Positions 7,229 through 12,808 of a stretch of 12,808 nucleotides of DNA are shown here, one piece after another. The notes under the pieces were generated by a model that saw only the letters and a list, made by a program, of their open reading frames with translations, had not been told where the DNA came from and did not search any database. The stretch covers positions 1 to 12,808 of the forward strand of contig PKXT01000342.1 of the NCBI GenBank assembly GCA_003133505.1, in the 5' to 3' direction. Source of the DNA: Acidobacteriota bacterium. GTDB lineage: Bacteria > Acidobacteriota > Terriglobia > Acidiferrales > UBA7541. Both the position numbers and the translations under genes were made by a program. Within the stretch, counting starts at the first letter, position 1; every line of letters begins with the position of its first letter.

Positions 7229-8455
7229 CTAAGCTGCCTTCTTGACGGGTGCGGACTCGGCGGGAGGCGCCGACAGAAGATCCATGGCCTTCTTCAGAAA
7301 GGGATCGTCAGTCAGGGGCGAAGCGTCCGGCTTGCCTTCCTCATAATTTTTCAGCCATGCCAGATCGTCGGCCACCAGGTGAAGCGGGGCGGAGGGTTCC
7401 ACGCCGTCGTTAAGAATGGATTTTCCGCCGGGCGTGTAATACATCGCCACGGTCAGGTCGAGCGCGGAGCCGTCATCCAGCACAATCCATTTCTGCTCCG
7501 AAGCCATGCCAAACGTGCGCACGCCCACAGTCGCGCCACGATGATTTCCCGAAAGAGCGGCGGCCAGGATTTCAGCGGGTCCGGCGGTATTGTCGGAAAT
7601 GAGCGCTACCACTGGATTTTTCCACACCACTTTCGCGGGATCAGCGGAGAACGTCTGCGCCGCGATCGTCTGGCCCTTCAGGGTGGTAATGGTGCCCGAA
7701 GAAAGAAATAGCTGCGCCGCGTCCACGCCTTGTTCATCCGGCCCAGCGGCGGCGTCGCGAAGATCAAGAATCAGCTTTTTGGAATTAGAATTATTCAGCG
7801 CGACAAGCTTTTCGCGCAACTGGGCCACGATTCCGGTTTCAAAAGACGGAATGCGAAGCATGGTCACATCATTGGGCAATTGCTCCACGGTAATGTGCTC
7901 GGGCGTGAGCTTGGCCAGGGTAATTTCCACTTCGTCGGGTTTGGGTTTTTCCGGACGCACAATGGCCACGGTCACCTTCTGGCCCACCGGGCCGCTCAGC
8001 AGCACGCCAGCCTGTCCAATGGACATGCGGTCGGTGGAAAACCCGCCAATGGATTCCAGGATGTCGCCATTGTGAATGCCTGCCTGTTTCGCCGGGCTAT
8101 CCGGCAGGACGGATACAACCATAATGAAGCCGAAGCGCCGCGAGAGCACCAGCCCCGCCTGGGCCGGCTGCGGCAGGGCGGCTTTCTTTTTGTAATCGGC
8201 ATATTCAAGCGGGCTCAGATAGCTCGATTGCGGATCGAGCGAATCGAGCAACCCATGGAGCGCGCCGGCGGTCACCGTGTGAAGATTGGGATCCTCGACG
8301 TAATCGTGCTGAATGTGTTCGAGCACTTCGCTATAAACAGTGAGCACGCGGTAGCTTTTGTCGTCGTTGGTCTTGGCCAGAAGGTAGCCCACCGAGACAT
8401 AGGCGAAAACCAGCGCGGAGAGCGCCAGCACAATCTTTCGAGTCATGCGGTTCAT
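7229..8455 (-). CDS. S41-family (C-terminal processing protease-like) protein lacking catalytic Ser and Lys
   Basis: Residues 7-27 form a membrane anchor or signal segment. An N-terminal helical region follows (about 35-95, with LLDSLDPQSSYLSPLEY typical of CtpA-like proteins), then a PDZ domain (about 101-182, DSPAKQAGIHNGDIL) and the S41 core (about 190-345). In active members the core has a Ser in G(S/T)ASASE and a Lys in TFGKG exactly 25 residues later, plus a Gln four residues on. Here the aligned segment is NTAGPAEI with Gly292 at the Ser site, and TFGMASEQ with Met317 at the Lys site, 25 residues apart; Gln321 is kept. It is therefore probably a pseudopeptidase that can still bind peptide tails through the PDZ domain. 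The start at 8455 has GAGG five bases upstream. It is first in the operon with the deacetylase. Confidence 0.88.
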   Translation of the reverse strand: MNRMTRKIVLALSALVFAYVSVGYLLAKTNDDKSYRVLTVYSEVLEHIQHDYVEDPNLHTVTAGALHGLLDSLDPQSSYLSPLEYADYKKKAALPQPAQAGLVLSRRFGFIMVVSVLPDSPAKQAGIHNGDILESIGGFSTDRMSIGQAGVLLSGPVGQKVTVAIVRPEKPKPDEVEITLAKLTPEHITVEQLPNDVTMLRIPSFETGIVAQLREKLVALNNSNSKKLILDLRDAAAGPDEQGVDAAQLFLSSGTITTLKGQTIAAQTFSADPAKVVWKNPVVALISDNTAGPAEILAAALSGNHRGATVGVRTFGMASEQKWIVLDDGSALDLTVAMYYTPGGKSILNDGVEPSAPLHLVADDLAWLKNYEEGKPDASPLTDDPFLKKAMDLLSAPPAESAPVKKAA

Positions 8456-8512
8456 GAGATCCTCGCTACAAATACGATGCGGTCACCAGCGGTGTCAACT
8501 GCTTGAGGAGAC

Positions 8513-8521
8513 ATTATAGCA
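8513..8521 (-). promoter_or_regulatory. Extended -10 promoter of the S41-deacetylase operon
   Basis: Read on the minus strand this is TGCTATAAT, the same nine bases as at the kinase promoter. No clear -35 is present. Transcription would start near 8506, leaving a leader of about 50 nt. A second candidate, TTGACA nearer the gene, lacks a good -10 partner. Confidence 0.55.
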
Positions 8522-8670
8522 TTCTCGCGACCGCAGATTCTTCCTCGCGGCGGATGGGTTAGCTGTCCATGAGAAGGGCGACGAGGCGGCCCTGAGTGTC
8601 AGGTAAAACGTTTCGTCGGGAGGAACCGCTAAAATGAATGGGGGGCCATCGTTGGCCAGGGACAAAGTGA

Positions 8671-8697
8671 AGAGGCTGCCATGCAATGACAGCCTCT
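8671..8697 (-). terminator. Hairpin after the repeat-protein pseudogene
   Basis: AGAGGCTG (8671-8678) and CAGCCTCT (8690-8697) form a perfect 8-bp stem with an 11-nt loop. On the minus strand it lies 16 bp past the pseudogene stop and is followed by TCACTTTG, a weak T-rich tail. This placement suggests the terminator survived while the gene decayed. Confidence 0.6.
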
Positions 8698-8713
8698 CCG
8701 GAGCCCGGTGAAT

Positions 8714-9129
8714 TTATTGCGCTTGGAACACAGCCACGTCCGAGGCTTGCCCAAACTGGTTCGTCGGGATCAGTACGAATTGGGTTGGAGTAACGAGGTA
8801 GATGGTGCGCTTCAAGGAGAAACGGAGTATTGGGGCCGGTGAGGTAGAACACCGCGTCGTAATAATGTTTTAGATTCGAATTAATGAGGGATAGGGTGCC
8901 GCGGCCATTGGACGAAACAGAATAGATTCCATCGGTAAATGGCACCGCGCTCAGAATCAGACCCGCGTCATTATTCATCCAGTTCGCCAGTGGCGAGGCG
9001 CGTTGTGGGAGTGGCGGTGAATTGTCCGGAGATTACGCTTGCGCCGCCGAAATTCACGCTGACGGCCTCAAAAACCACGGGGCGGCTGAGGCTATCGAAG
9101 GATAATGATCCCGTGTCCAGTTCCGCCAT
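8714..9129 (-). pseudogene. Frameshifted remnant of a secreted beta-rich repeat protein
   Basis: On the minus strand one frame gives LSFDSLSRPVVFEAVSV and SGQFTATPTTRLATGELDE and then stops at 8971-8973. The overlapping next frame resumes at once as NNDAGLILSAVPFTDGIYSV, SSNGRGTLSLI and DAVFYLTGPNTPFLLE. A third frame supplies the natural-looking end RTIYLVTPTQFVLIPTNQF and DVAVFQAQ with TAA at 8714-8716. Joined, this resembles one unit of large exported acidobacterial proteins with recurring motifs like GELDxNN and TGTYSVxxNGRGTLxL (recalled, not searched). The first shift is explained by loss of two A residues in GATGAAAATAAT near 8977; the second is near 8815. No N-terminus or signal peptide survives. 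Confidence 0.7.
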
Positions 9130-9311
9130 GCAAAATATGGAAATTATATATTTAAGTTCCCTGTTAGAAATTTCGTGCGTTATGCCAGGACCATAATGAA
9201 TAAAAGGGAGGGGATCGCGCGTCCGGCGCGCGAATCTACGAGACGTTCGACCCGGTTCTGGTTCTCGGAGGGAGCTGAGGGTGCTAAATATATAATTCCC
9301 CAAAATATCGC

Positions 9312-9340
9312 TTGACTTCTGGATTTTGTCTGTGAATAAT
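9312..9340 (+). promoter_or_regulatory. Candidate sigma-70 type promoter for the exported protein gene
   Basis: TTGACT (9312-9317) and AATAAT (9335-9340) are separated by 17 bp, each matching consensus at five of six positions. Transcription from about 9347 would leave a leader of roughly 200 nt that includes the poly-G run. Confidence 0.45.
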
Positions 9341-9483
9341 GAAATAAGGTTAATCCCGTTTTTGTGTGCTTCAAATGGGGGATTCATTTGGTTTTGGTGT
9401 AAAAGCAAAAAATGACTTGACACAGCGGGGTATACTCGGGCAAATTGTTTGCGTATCCGAACTCCTGCACATTTTTTCAGGTT

Positions 9484-9493
9484 GGGGGGGGGG
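9484..9493 (+). repeat. Homopolymeric G10 tract in the 5' leader
   Basis: Ten consecutive G are followed by C, GGG and, after TGCTT, another GGG. The tract is 36 bp upstream of the AGGAGG site. It could slip in length during replication or fold into a G-quadruplex. Confidence 0.8.
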
Positions 9494-9545
9494 CGGGTGC
9501 TTGGGTCTAAACTGAGCAATTCAAATTCTAGGAGGAACACATTTC

Positions 9546-10445
9546 ATGGTCAGGAAATCAGCGTTGGCTGTATGTAGCATGGCTCTGTTAGCGGCAGCGT
9601 TCTCGTTGCCAGCTGCGGCCCAAGAAATAAAAATTGCGCAGACACCGCAGGGGTTGATGGCGCAAGGGACCTACAAGCACGTCACTCCGGGTACTAACGA
9701 TCCGCTACTCCCTGTCAGTTTTTTCACGTTGTATAACAACTTCGGGGCTCAGTCACCACTGTGCGTAGGATGCCCCCCGAGCGATAACCTACTAGCGGGC
9801 ATCAATCAAAATGGGTTCATCTACACTGATCTAACGTGGCAACCCGGTGGGTGGTTAATTCTAGGCCCTGACGATCCAAATTATCCTGGTATAGGCGGCA
9901 CCGCCGTTGCGGTTCCTTTCGTCACCCCTACCAGCGCGAGTTGCGCCATTTCCTGCTCTGTAGAAGAGGTACGACTTCCTCTTCAACAAACTGGGGCAAC
10001 GGGCACCAGAAACAATTTTACCGTTTCAGTCTGGGCGGACGATGGGCTCGGTGTGCCCTCCTCGCTAGTTAACACCACGGGGCCTGGCTTCGTAAATGTG
10101 GCGGCGGTTCCTGTGTTCCCATCTTGCTGTACCAACTCGGATACAGTGTTAGCAGATTTTACTTATTCGGCCGGGAAATATTTGGGCCCGCTATCACCAG
10201 GATCCGGATATTGGGTCGTCGTCGACGCGGATCTAGTCATACCCAACAACGCCGCTACGACGTCTGAGGGCGTTTGGGCCTTTACCCAATATGCTAACTA
10301 CGGTCGGCTCACTCCGAATTCTAATGGCGGCGTATGGTGCACACCATCTTCCGTCTCAGTTGCGTGCGCCAACCTTGGTCTTGCCAACGGGGGCCTTGCT
10401 ACGGGCAGCACTCTTCCCGCAATGAAAATAACCGGCGTTAAATAG
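9546..10445 (+). CDS. Exported cysteine-containing protein of unknown function
   Basis: A 299-aa protein with a textbook signal peptide (residues 1-25, LAVCSMALLAAAFSLPAAA, cleavage before QE). AGGAGG ten bases upstream supports the ATG. The mature part is rich in Gly, Pro, Thr, Ser and Asn, has few charged residues and looks beta-rich. It holds eight Cys in four close groups (LCVGC, SCAISC, SCC, and WC/AC near the end), compatible with disulfides outside the cytoplasm. The segment FPSCCTNSD followed by LSPGSGYWVVVDAD recalls a group of acidobacterial secreted proteins with FGSCCT and QYWVVV motifs, as I remember them, of unknown function. There is no membrane anchor, lipobox or sorting tail, so it is probably secreted or periplasmic. 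It is transcribed alone and ends at a hairpin. Confidence 0.8.
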   Translation: MVRKSALAVCSMALLAAAFSLPAAAQEIKIAQTPQGLMAQGTYKHVTPGTNDPLLPVSFFTLYNNFGAQSPLCVGCPPSDNLLAGINQNGFIYTDLTWQPGGWLILGPDDPNYPGIGGTAVAVPFVTPTSASCAISCSVEEVRLPLQQTGATGTRNNFTVSVWADDGLGVPSSLVNTTGPGFVNVAAVPVFPSCCTNSDTVLADFTYSAGKYLGPLSPGSGYWVVVDADLVIPNNAATTSEGVWAFTQYANYGRLTPNSNGGVWCTPSSVSVACANLGLANGGLATGSTLPAMKITGVK

Positions 10446-10533
10446 GACACTTAAGTCTAACGCAGTAGCTGTTCGGCTAGAGCTAAAACCCCACTACTGG
10501 GGCGATTGAAATACGGTTCTAATCCGAAAACTG

Positions 10534-10566
10534 AGAGAGCGGATGCCCTACAAGGTTCCGCTCTCT
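10534..10566. terminator. Probable bidirectional terminator
   Basis: AGAGAGCGGA and TCCGCTCTCT form a perfect 10-bp stem with a 13-nt loop. It is followed by TTGG on the plus strand and by CAGTTTTC on the minus strand. It sits between two convergent genes and can serve both. Confidence 0.7.
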
Positions 10567-10664
10567 TTGGTGTCTCATTTCGCCGACAGTATAGAGTTCT
10601 CTAAGCTGTTAGCAGCCCTCCGCAGATTCCATATCCATACTACAGGAATGGTGTTCTTAGCAGT

Positions 10665-11312
10665 TCAAGGCTTGGATGGCGGGGCCAGGCTGGGTGCTGC
10701 AGATGCTTCCGGAGTGTTGCACCACTTTGCACCCATCTGCAGGCGTGCGCGGAGTTCGTCGTCCTGTTCCCAAATATCCGAAATCTTACCGTGATCTAGC
10801 GCGAAAATTAGAATCTCGTTTACGCGAATTTTAACCGGTGCCGTGCCGGGTAAAGGTCCAGGAATGTCGGTATAACACCTTTTCGTATATGTTCCGGTGT
10901 GGACTAGGCGTAGGACTACCTTATTCCCCTGCACGATCGTATCCAGAATTTTAGAGTTGAAATCCGGCATGCAGTTGTGCCAAGCCGCAATTCTGCCAGC
11001 AACCATGCTGGGAGGCATCGCCAAACTAGGGATGACGGGGTAGTGCAACCAAGGGTGCGGAGCGAACATCCCATCCAGCAGTCTTAAATCGCCCGTGTTC
11101 CACAGTTGGATGTACCTATTTGGCATCGCGTCTGGCCCGGCAGGGATTGTTGGAGTGACGCTAAGATTTTGCACTCCTGAGGCTGGAGGCGAAGCCGAGT
11201 GTTGCACAGTTGACGGATCTGGCCTCGGATTTTGCGACTCCGCGATGGGTCTGTTCAGCATGGATAAGAAGATAAGGATGGCGGTCGATCTTACACACAT
11301 ATTTACCGACAT
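10665..11312 (-). CDS. Exported SnoaL-like (NTF2-fold) protein
   Basis: A 215-aa protein with a probable signal peptide (about 1-25, STAILIFLSMLNRPIAES), a Pro/Ser-rich spacer (about 28-60), and a SnoaL/ester-cyclase-like NTF2 domain (about 63-195). Family hallmarks are RYIQLWNTGDLRLLDGMFAP, AAWHNCMPDF, LVHTGTY and HGKISDIWEQDD. SnoaL enzymes close polyketide rings, but most bacterial relatives are uncharacterised, so no reaction is assigned. The Pro/Ala-rich tail after the domain is extra. AGGAG (11321-11325) lies eight bases before the ATG, supporting the start. The gene converges on the 299-aa gene and is divergent from the next NTF2-like gene. Confidence 0.82.
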   Translation of the reverse strand: MSVNMCVRSTAILIFLSMLNRPIAESQNPRPDPSTVQHSASPPASGVQNLSVTPTIPAGPDAMPNRYIQLWNTGDLRLLDGMFAPHPWLHYPVIPSLAMPPSMVAGRIAAWHNCMPDFNSKILDTIVQGNKVVLRLVHTGTYTKRCYTDIPGPLPGTAPVKIRVNEILIFALDHGKISDIWEQDDELRARLQMGAKWCNTPEASAAPSLAPPSKP

Positions 11313-11336
11313 TTTTAGCTCTCCTGGAAAGCATCA

Positions 11337-11365
11337 AGAATAGCGTAACCCATCATATCTTGCAA
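11337..11365 (-). promoter_or_regulatory. Weak candidate promoter for the SnoaL-like gene
   Basis: On the minus strand TTGCAA (11360-11365) and TATTCT (11337-11342) are 17 bp apart, each with four of six consensus bases. Initiation near 11330 would leave a leader just long enough for the AGGAG site. TATGAT nearby is an alternative -10. Confidence 0.3.
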
Positions 11366-11729
11366 CACAGCCACGGCGTGCCACTGTTTACCCAGATTTG
11401 AATGCTAACTATGAAGGGTGCAACTGATTCGGCCACAAGGGAGCGCGGGACTCGCCGCCGGTGCAGGGGGCTTTCTGGCACGCGGGCGAAACGGAAATCT
11501 TCGTCAAAGCAAGCAGACGCGAACGCCACGCCAGAAATCCGAATCGGGCGAGAAGTGTGGCGGATGCCAGGAAGATGAGTATGGGCAGCATGTTGTTGAG
11601 AGCAGTGTGCGCGAAGGAATAAAGAGTTCCCGTTAACGGTACCGAATTCGCATGACCATCGTCAGGCCATGCACTGGTACTGCCTTTTGAATGCCGCGAT
11701 GCCGCGCAAGCCTTGTTCCTGAGGTGATC
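11343..11729. other. Intergenic region between divergent NTF2-like genes
   Basis: No gene is supported. A 60-codon minus-strand frame (11409-11591) begins with a hydrophobic stretch, LPILIFLASATLLARFGFLA, but has no ribosome site and no recognisable remainder; the frame stays open upstream without a start. It could be a remnant of a membrane protein. GAGG at 11721-11724 is the ribosome site of the following gene. Confidence 0.4.
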
Positions 11730-12218
11730 ATGTCGAGAAACACCCGAGTGTTCGCAATTCTGACCCTTTTGCTGGCTAATTTTAGCGGTGTGGCCGGCAG
11801 TGCTCTGGGCCGGCCAAGTGGATTAAAAGGGGAATCTCAAATCCGCCAGTTGCTGACACAGCAGGCCGCGGCATGGAACCGTGGTGATATTCCGGGATTC
11901 ATGGAAGGCTATTGGAAGTCGCCGGAAACCACGTTCGCCGGGGCCAGCGGGATCGAGCGTGGCTGGCAAGCCGTTATGGATCGCTATGAGCATAATTACC
12001 CCAACCGCGCCGCGATGGGAACGCTCGATTTTTCGGAGTTGGAAATTCATTTGTTATCGAAGGATGCGGCATTCGTGATGGGCCGGTGGCATTTGGATCA
12101 TCCAGGAAATTCGCGCGGTCCTGTGGGCGGAGTTTTCACTCTAGTGCTGCAACGATTTCCACAAGGGTGGCGCATCGTACACGACCACACCAGCGCCGAT
12201 GCGTCCCGGCACAGTTAA
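11730..12218 (+). CDS. Exported SgcJ/DUF4440-like (NTF2-fold) protein
   Basis: A 162-aa protein from ATG 11730, chosen over the upstream in-frame ATG at 11691 because GAGG lies five bases before it and because the signal peptide then begins correctly (RVFAILTLLLANFSGVAGSA, about 5-24). The rest (about 32-158) is a single NTF2-like domain of the DUF4440/SgcJ type: QIRQLLTQQAAAWNRGDIPG, then FMEGYW, GIERGWQAVMDRY, LDFSELEIHLLSKDAAFVMG and GWRIVHDHTS. Such domains bind small ligands or serve as stand-alone proteins of unknown function. It is likely periplasmic. Convergent with the protease gene at the right edge. Confidence 0.85.
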   Translation: MSRNTRVFAILTLLLANFSGVAGSALGRPSGLKGESQIRQLLTQQAAAWNRGDIPGFMEGYWKSPETTFAGASGIERGWQAVMDRYEHNYPNRAAMGTLDFSELEIHLLSKDAAFVMGRWHLDHPGNSRGPVGGVFTLVLQRFPQGWRIVHDHTSADASRHS

Positions 12219-12281
12219 CCAGGGCGGGTTGGTTACTGCCGCTCGGCCGGCCCGTCGAATGGCGGCCCCAGATTGGTTCAA

Positions 12282-12300
12282 TGTGTGCCAATGCCACACA
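12282..12300. terminator. Weak hairpin between convergent genes
   Basis: TGTGTG and CACACA form a 6-bp stem with a 7-nt loop between two convergent genes. There is no T-tract, so a terminator role is only a possibility. Confidence 0.2.
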
Positions 12301-12335
12301 CTGCGCGCCATGCCATCAGCAAAATGAGGAACGGA

Positions 12336-12808
12336 TTACCCGCTGAGTTCTGACGGATGTACCGAATCTACTTCCTGACCGGGAACGACCAGGACACTAT
12401 CGAAACCACCAACGCCATTGGGAGATTTTCGCGGGTTCGCGGAATCGGCAAGCCAACGTTCACTATCGAGCAAGAAGCGGTATAAGTATCGCCCCGCGGG
12501 CAAAACTGTTCGCGCCGCATGCCAAACTCCGGGCTTCACCTGCTGAGCGAGAAGGCCGGGGCCGCGCCAACCATCCCAGCTTCCGATCACCTGGACTTTT
12601 TGCGCGTCGCGATCGTGGAGCAGAAAGGAAATGCCGGAGAGCGAGACTTGCGGCGAGATGGTATGGCCATCCGTTGAATGACGTTCATCCAAGGCGAGAG
12701 CAATGGCAATACCGGCATCGAGCGCTCCCGCTCCCTGGCGCTCGGGGGGCGCTCCCGGAACAAGGCGTGCCGCGGCAATAAGGATCTGGCGTACGTCATC
12801 CGGACCGA
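12336..12808 (-). CDS. C-terminus of a subtilisin-like protease fused to a glycogen-binding-like domain (partial)
   Basis: The minus-strand frame is open to the right edge, so the 5' part is missing; 156 residues are visible. Residues 1-38 read GPDDVRQILIAAARLVPG and ERQGAGALDAGIAIALA, the pattern of the end of an S8 subtilase catalytic domain (PxxVRxxL, RQGAGxxDA). After a short linker, residues about 53-140 form an AMPK-beta/CBM48-like beta-sandwich: VQVIGSWDGW, GVWHAARTVLPAGRYLYRFL and SERWLADSANPRKSPNG. The catalytic Asp/His/Ser lie outside the window. The fold call for the second domain is firm. The protease assignment rests on a short segment. The role of the added domain, whether carbohydrate binding or a structural Ig-like cap, is unknown. 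Confidence 0.72.
   Translation of the reverse strand, partial: GPDDVRQILIAAARLVPGAPPERQGAGALDAGIAIALALDERHSTDGHTISPQVSLSGISFLLHDRDAQKVQVIGSWDGWRGPGLLAQQVKPGVWHAARTVLPAGRYLYRFLLDSERWLADSANPRKSPNGVGGFDSVLVVPGQEVDSVHPSELSG

Larger units (their letters stand above)
9130..9545. other. AT-rich intergenic region upstream of the 299-aa exported protein
   Basis: No protein-coding frame here is convincing; the minus-strand frame running through it has no recognisable sequence before 9129. The segment is more AT-rich than its surroundings (for example 9125-9180 and 9300-9420) and holds a candidate promoter, a G10 run and a strong ribosome site AGGAGG at 9530-9535. Confidence 0.5.

Noticed and set aside
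7730..8506. 258-codon plus-strand open frame
   Set aside because: Antisense shadow of the S41 gene; composition is Arg/Gly/His-rich and it has no ribosome site or family resemblance.
8495..8686. 63-codon minus-strand frame
   Set aside because: It spans the terminator hairpin and the S41 promoter and has no recognisable product.
9417..9436. TTGACA followed by TATACT as a promoter
   Set aside because: The two hexamers are only 8 bp apart, too close for a sigma-70 promoter; the 9312-9340 pair has 17-bp spacing.
8971..9540. 189-codon minus-strand frame as an intact gene
   Set aside because: Only the last 52 codons resemble a protein family; the earlier part reads through AT-rich intergenic DNA and the frame breaks at 8971-8977.
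11409..11591. 60-codon hydrophobic minus-strand frame as a small membrane protein
   Set aside because: It has no Shine-Dalgarno and no recognisable family, and the frame remains open upstream without a start; kept only as a note on the intergenic region.

Overview
The window looks like a stretch of an Acidobacteriota-type chromosome, a lineage call that is inference only. It rests on moderate-to-high GC, a WD40-repeat protein, an amidohydrolase with an extra N-terminal domain, an S41 protein next to a divergent polysaccharide deacetylase, several secreted proteins of unknown function, and a decayed member of a family ending in a motif like RDMIDxQSxIWVQGSDEY. I see no rRNA, tRNA, CRISPR array, insertion sequence or phage gene.

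Left region (1-1444): the C-terminal part of a WD40 protein enters from the left edge and stops abruptly after a complete blade. About 390 bp with nothing recognisable follow. Next comes a clearly decayed conserved gene, readable only by switching frame about four times. This reads as a decaying accessory stretch.

Metabolic region (1588-5939): a deoxynucleoside kinase has a perfect extended -10 element (TGCTATAAT) ending eight bases before its ATG and no Shine-Dalgarno, so its mRNA is probably leaderless. It converges, with a 13-bp gap, on an acyl-CoA thioesterase/BAAT-family alpha/beta hydrolase. That hydrolase diverges from an exported metal-dependent amidohydrolase.

Envelope operon (6002-8521, minus strand): a membrane-anchored PDZ/S41 protein and, 6 bp downstream, a lipoprotein-type divergent polysaccharide deacetylase (YibQ-like). 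The S41 protein keeps the fold but has Gly and Met where the catalytic Ser and Lys should be, at exactly the family spacing of 25 residues. It is probably a pseudopeptidase acting as a scaffold or regulator. This is the most interesting feature of the window.

Right region (8671-12808): a frameshifted remnant of a secreted beta-rich repeat protein; a 299-aa exported protein with eight cysteines behind a long leader carrying a G10 tract; two unrelated-looking exported NTF2-fold proteins (SnoaL-like and SgcJ/DUF4440-like) on opposite strands; and, cut by the right edge, the C-terminus of a subtilisin-like protease apparently fused to an AMPK/CBM48-type glycogen-binding beta-sandwich. Hairpins between the convergent pairs look like shared terminators.
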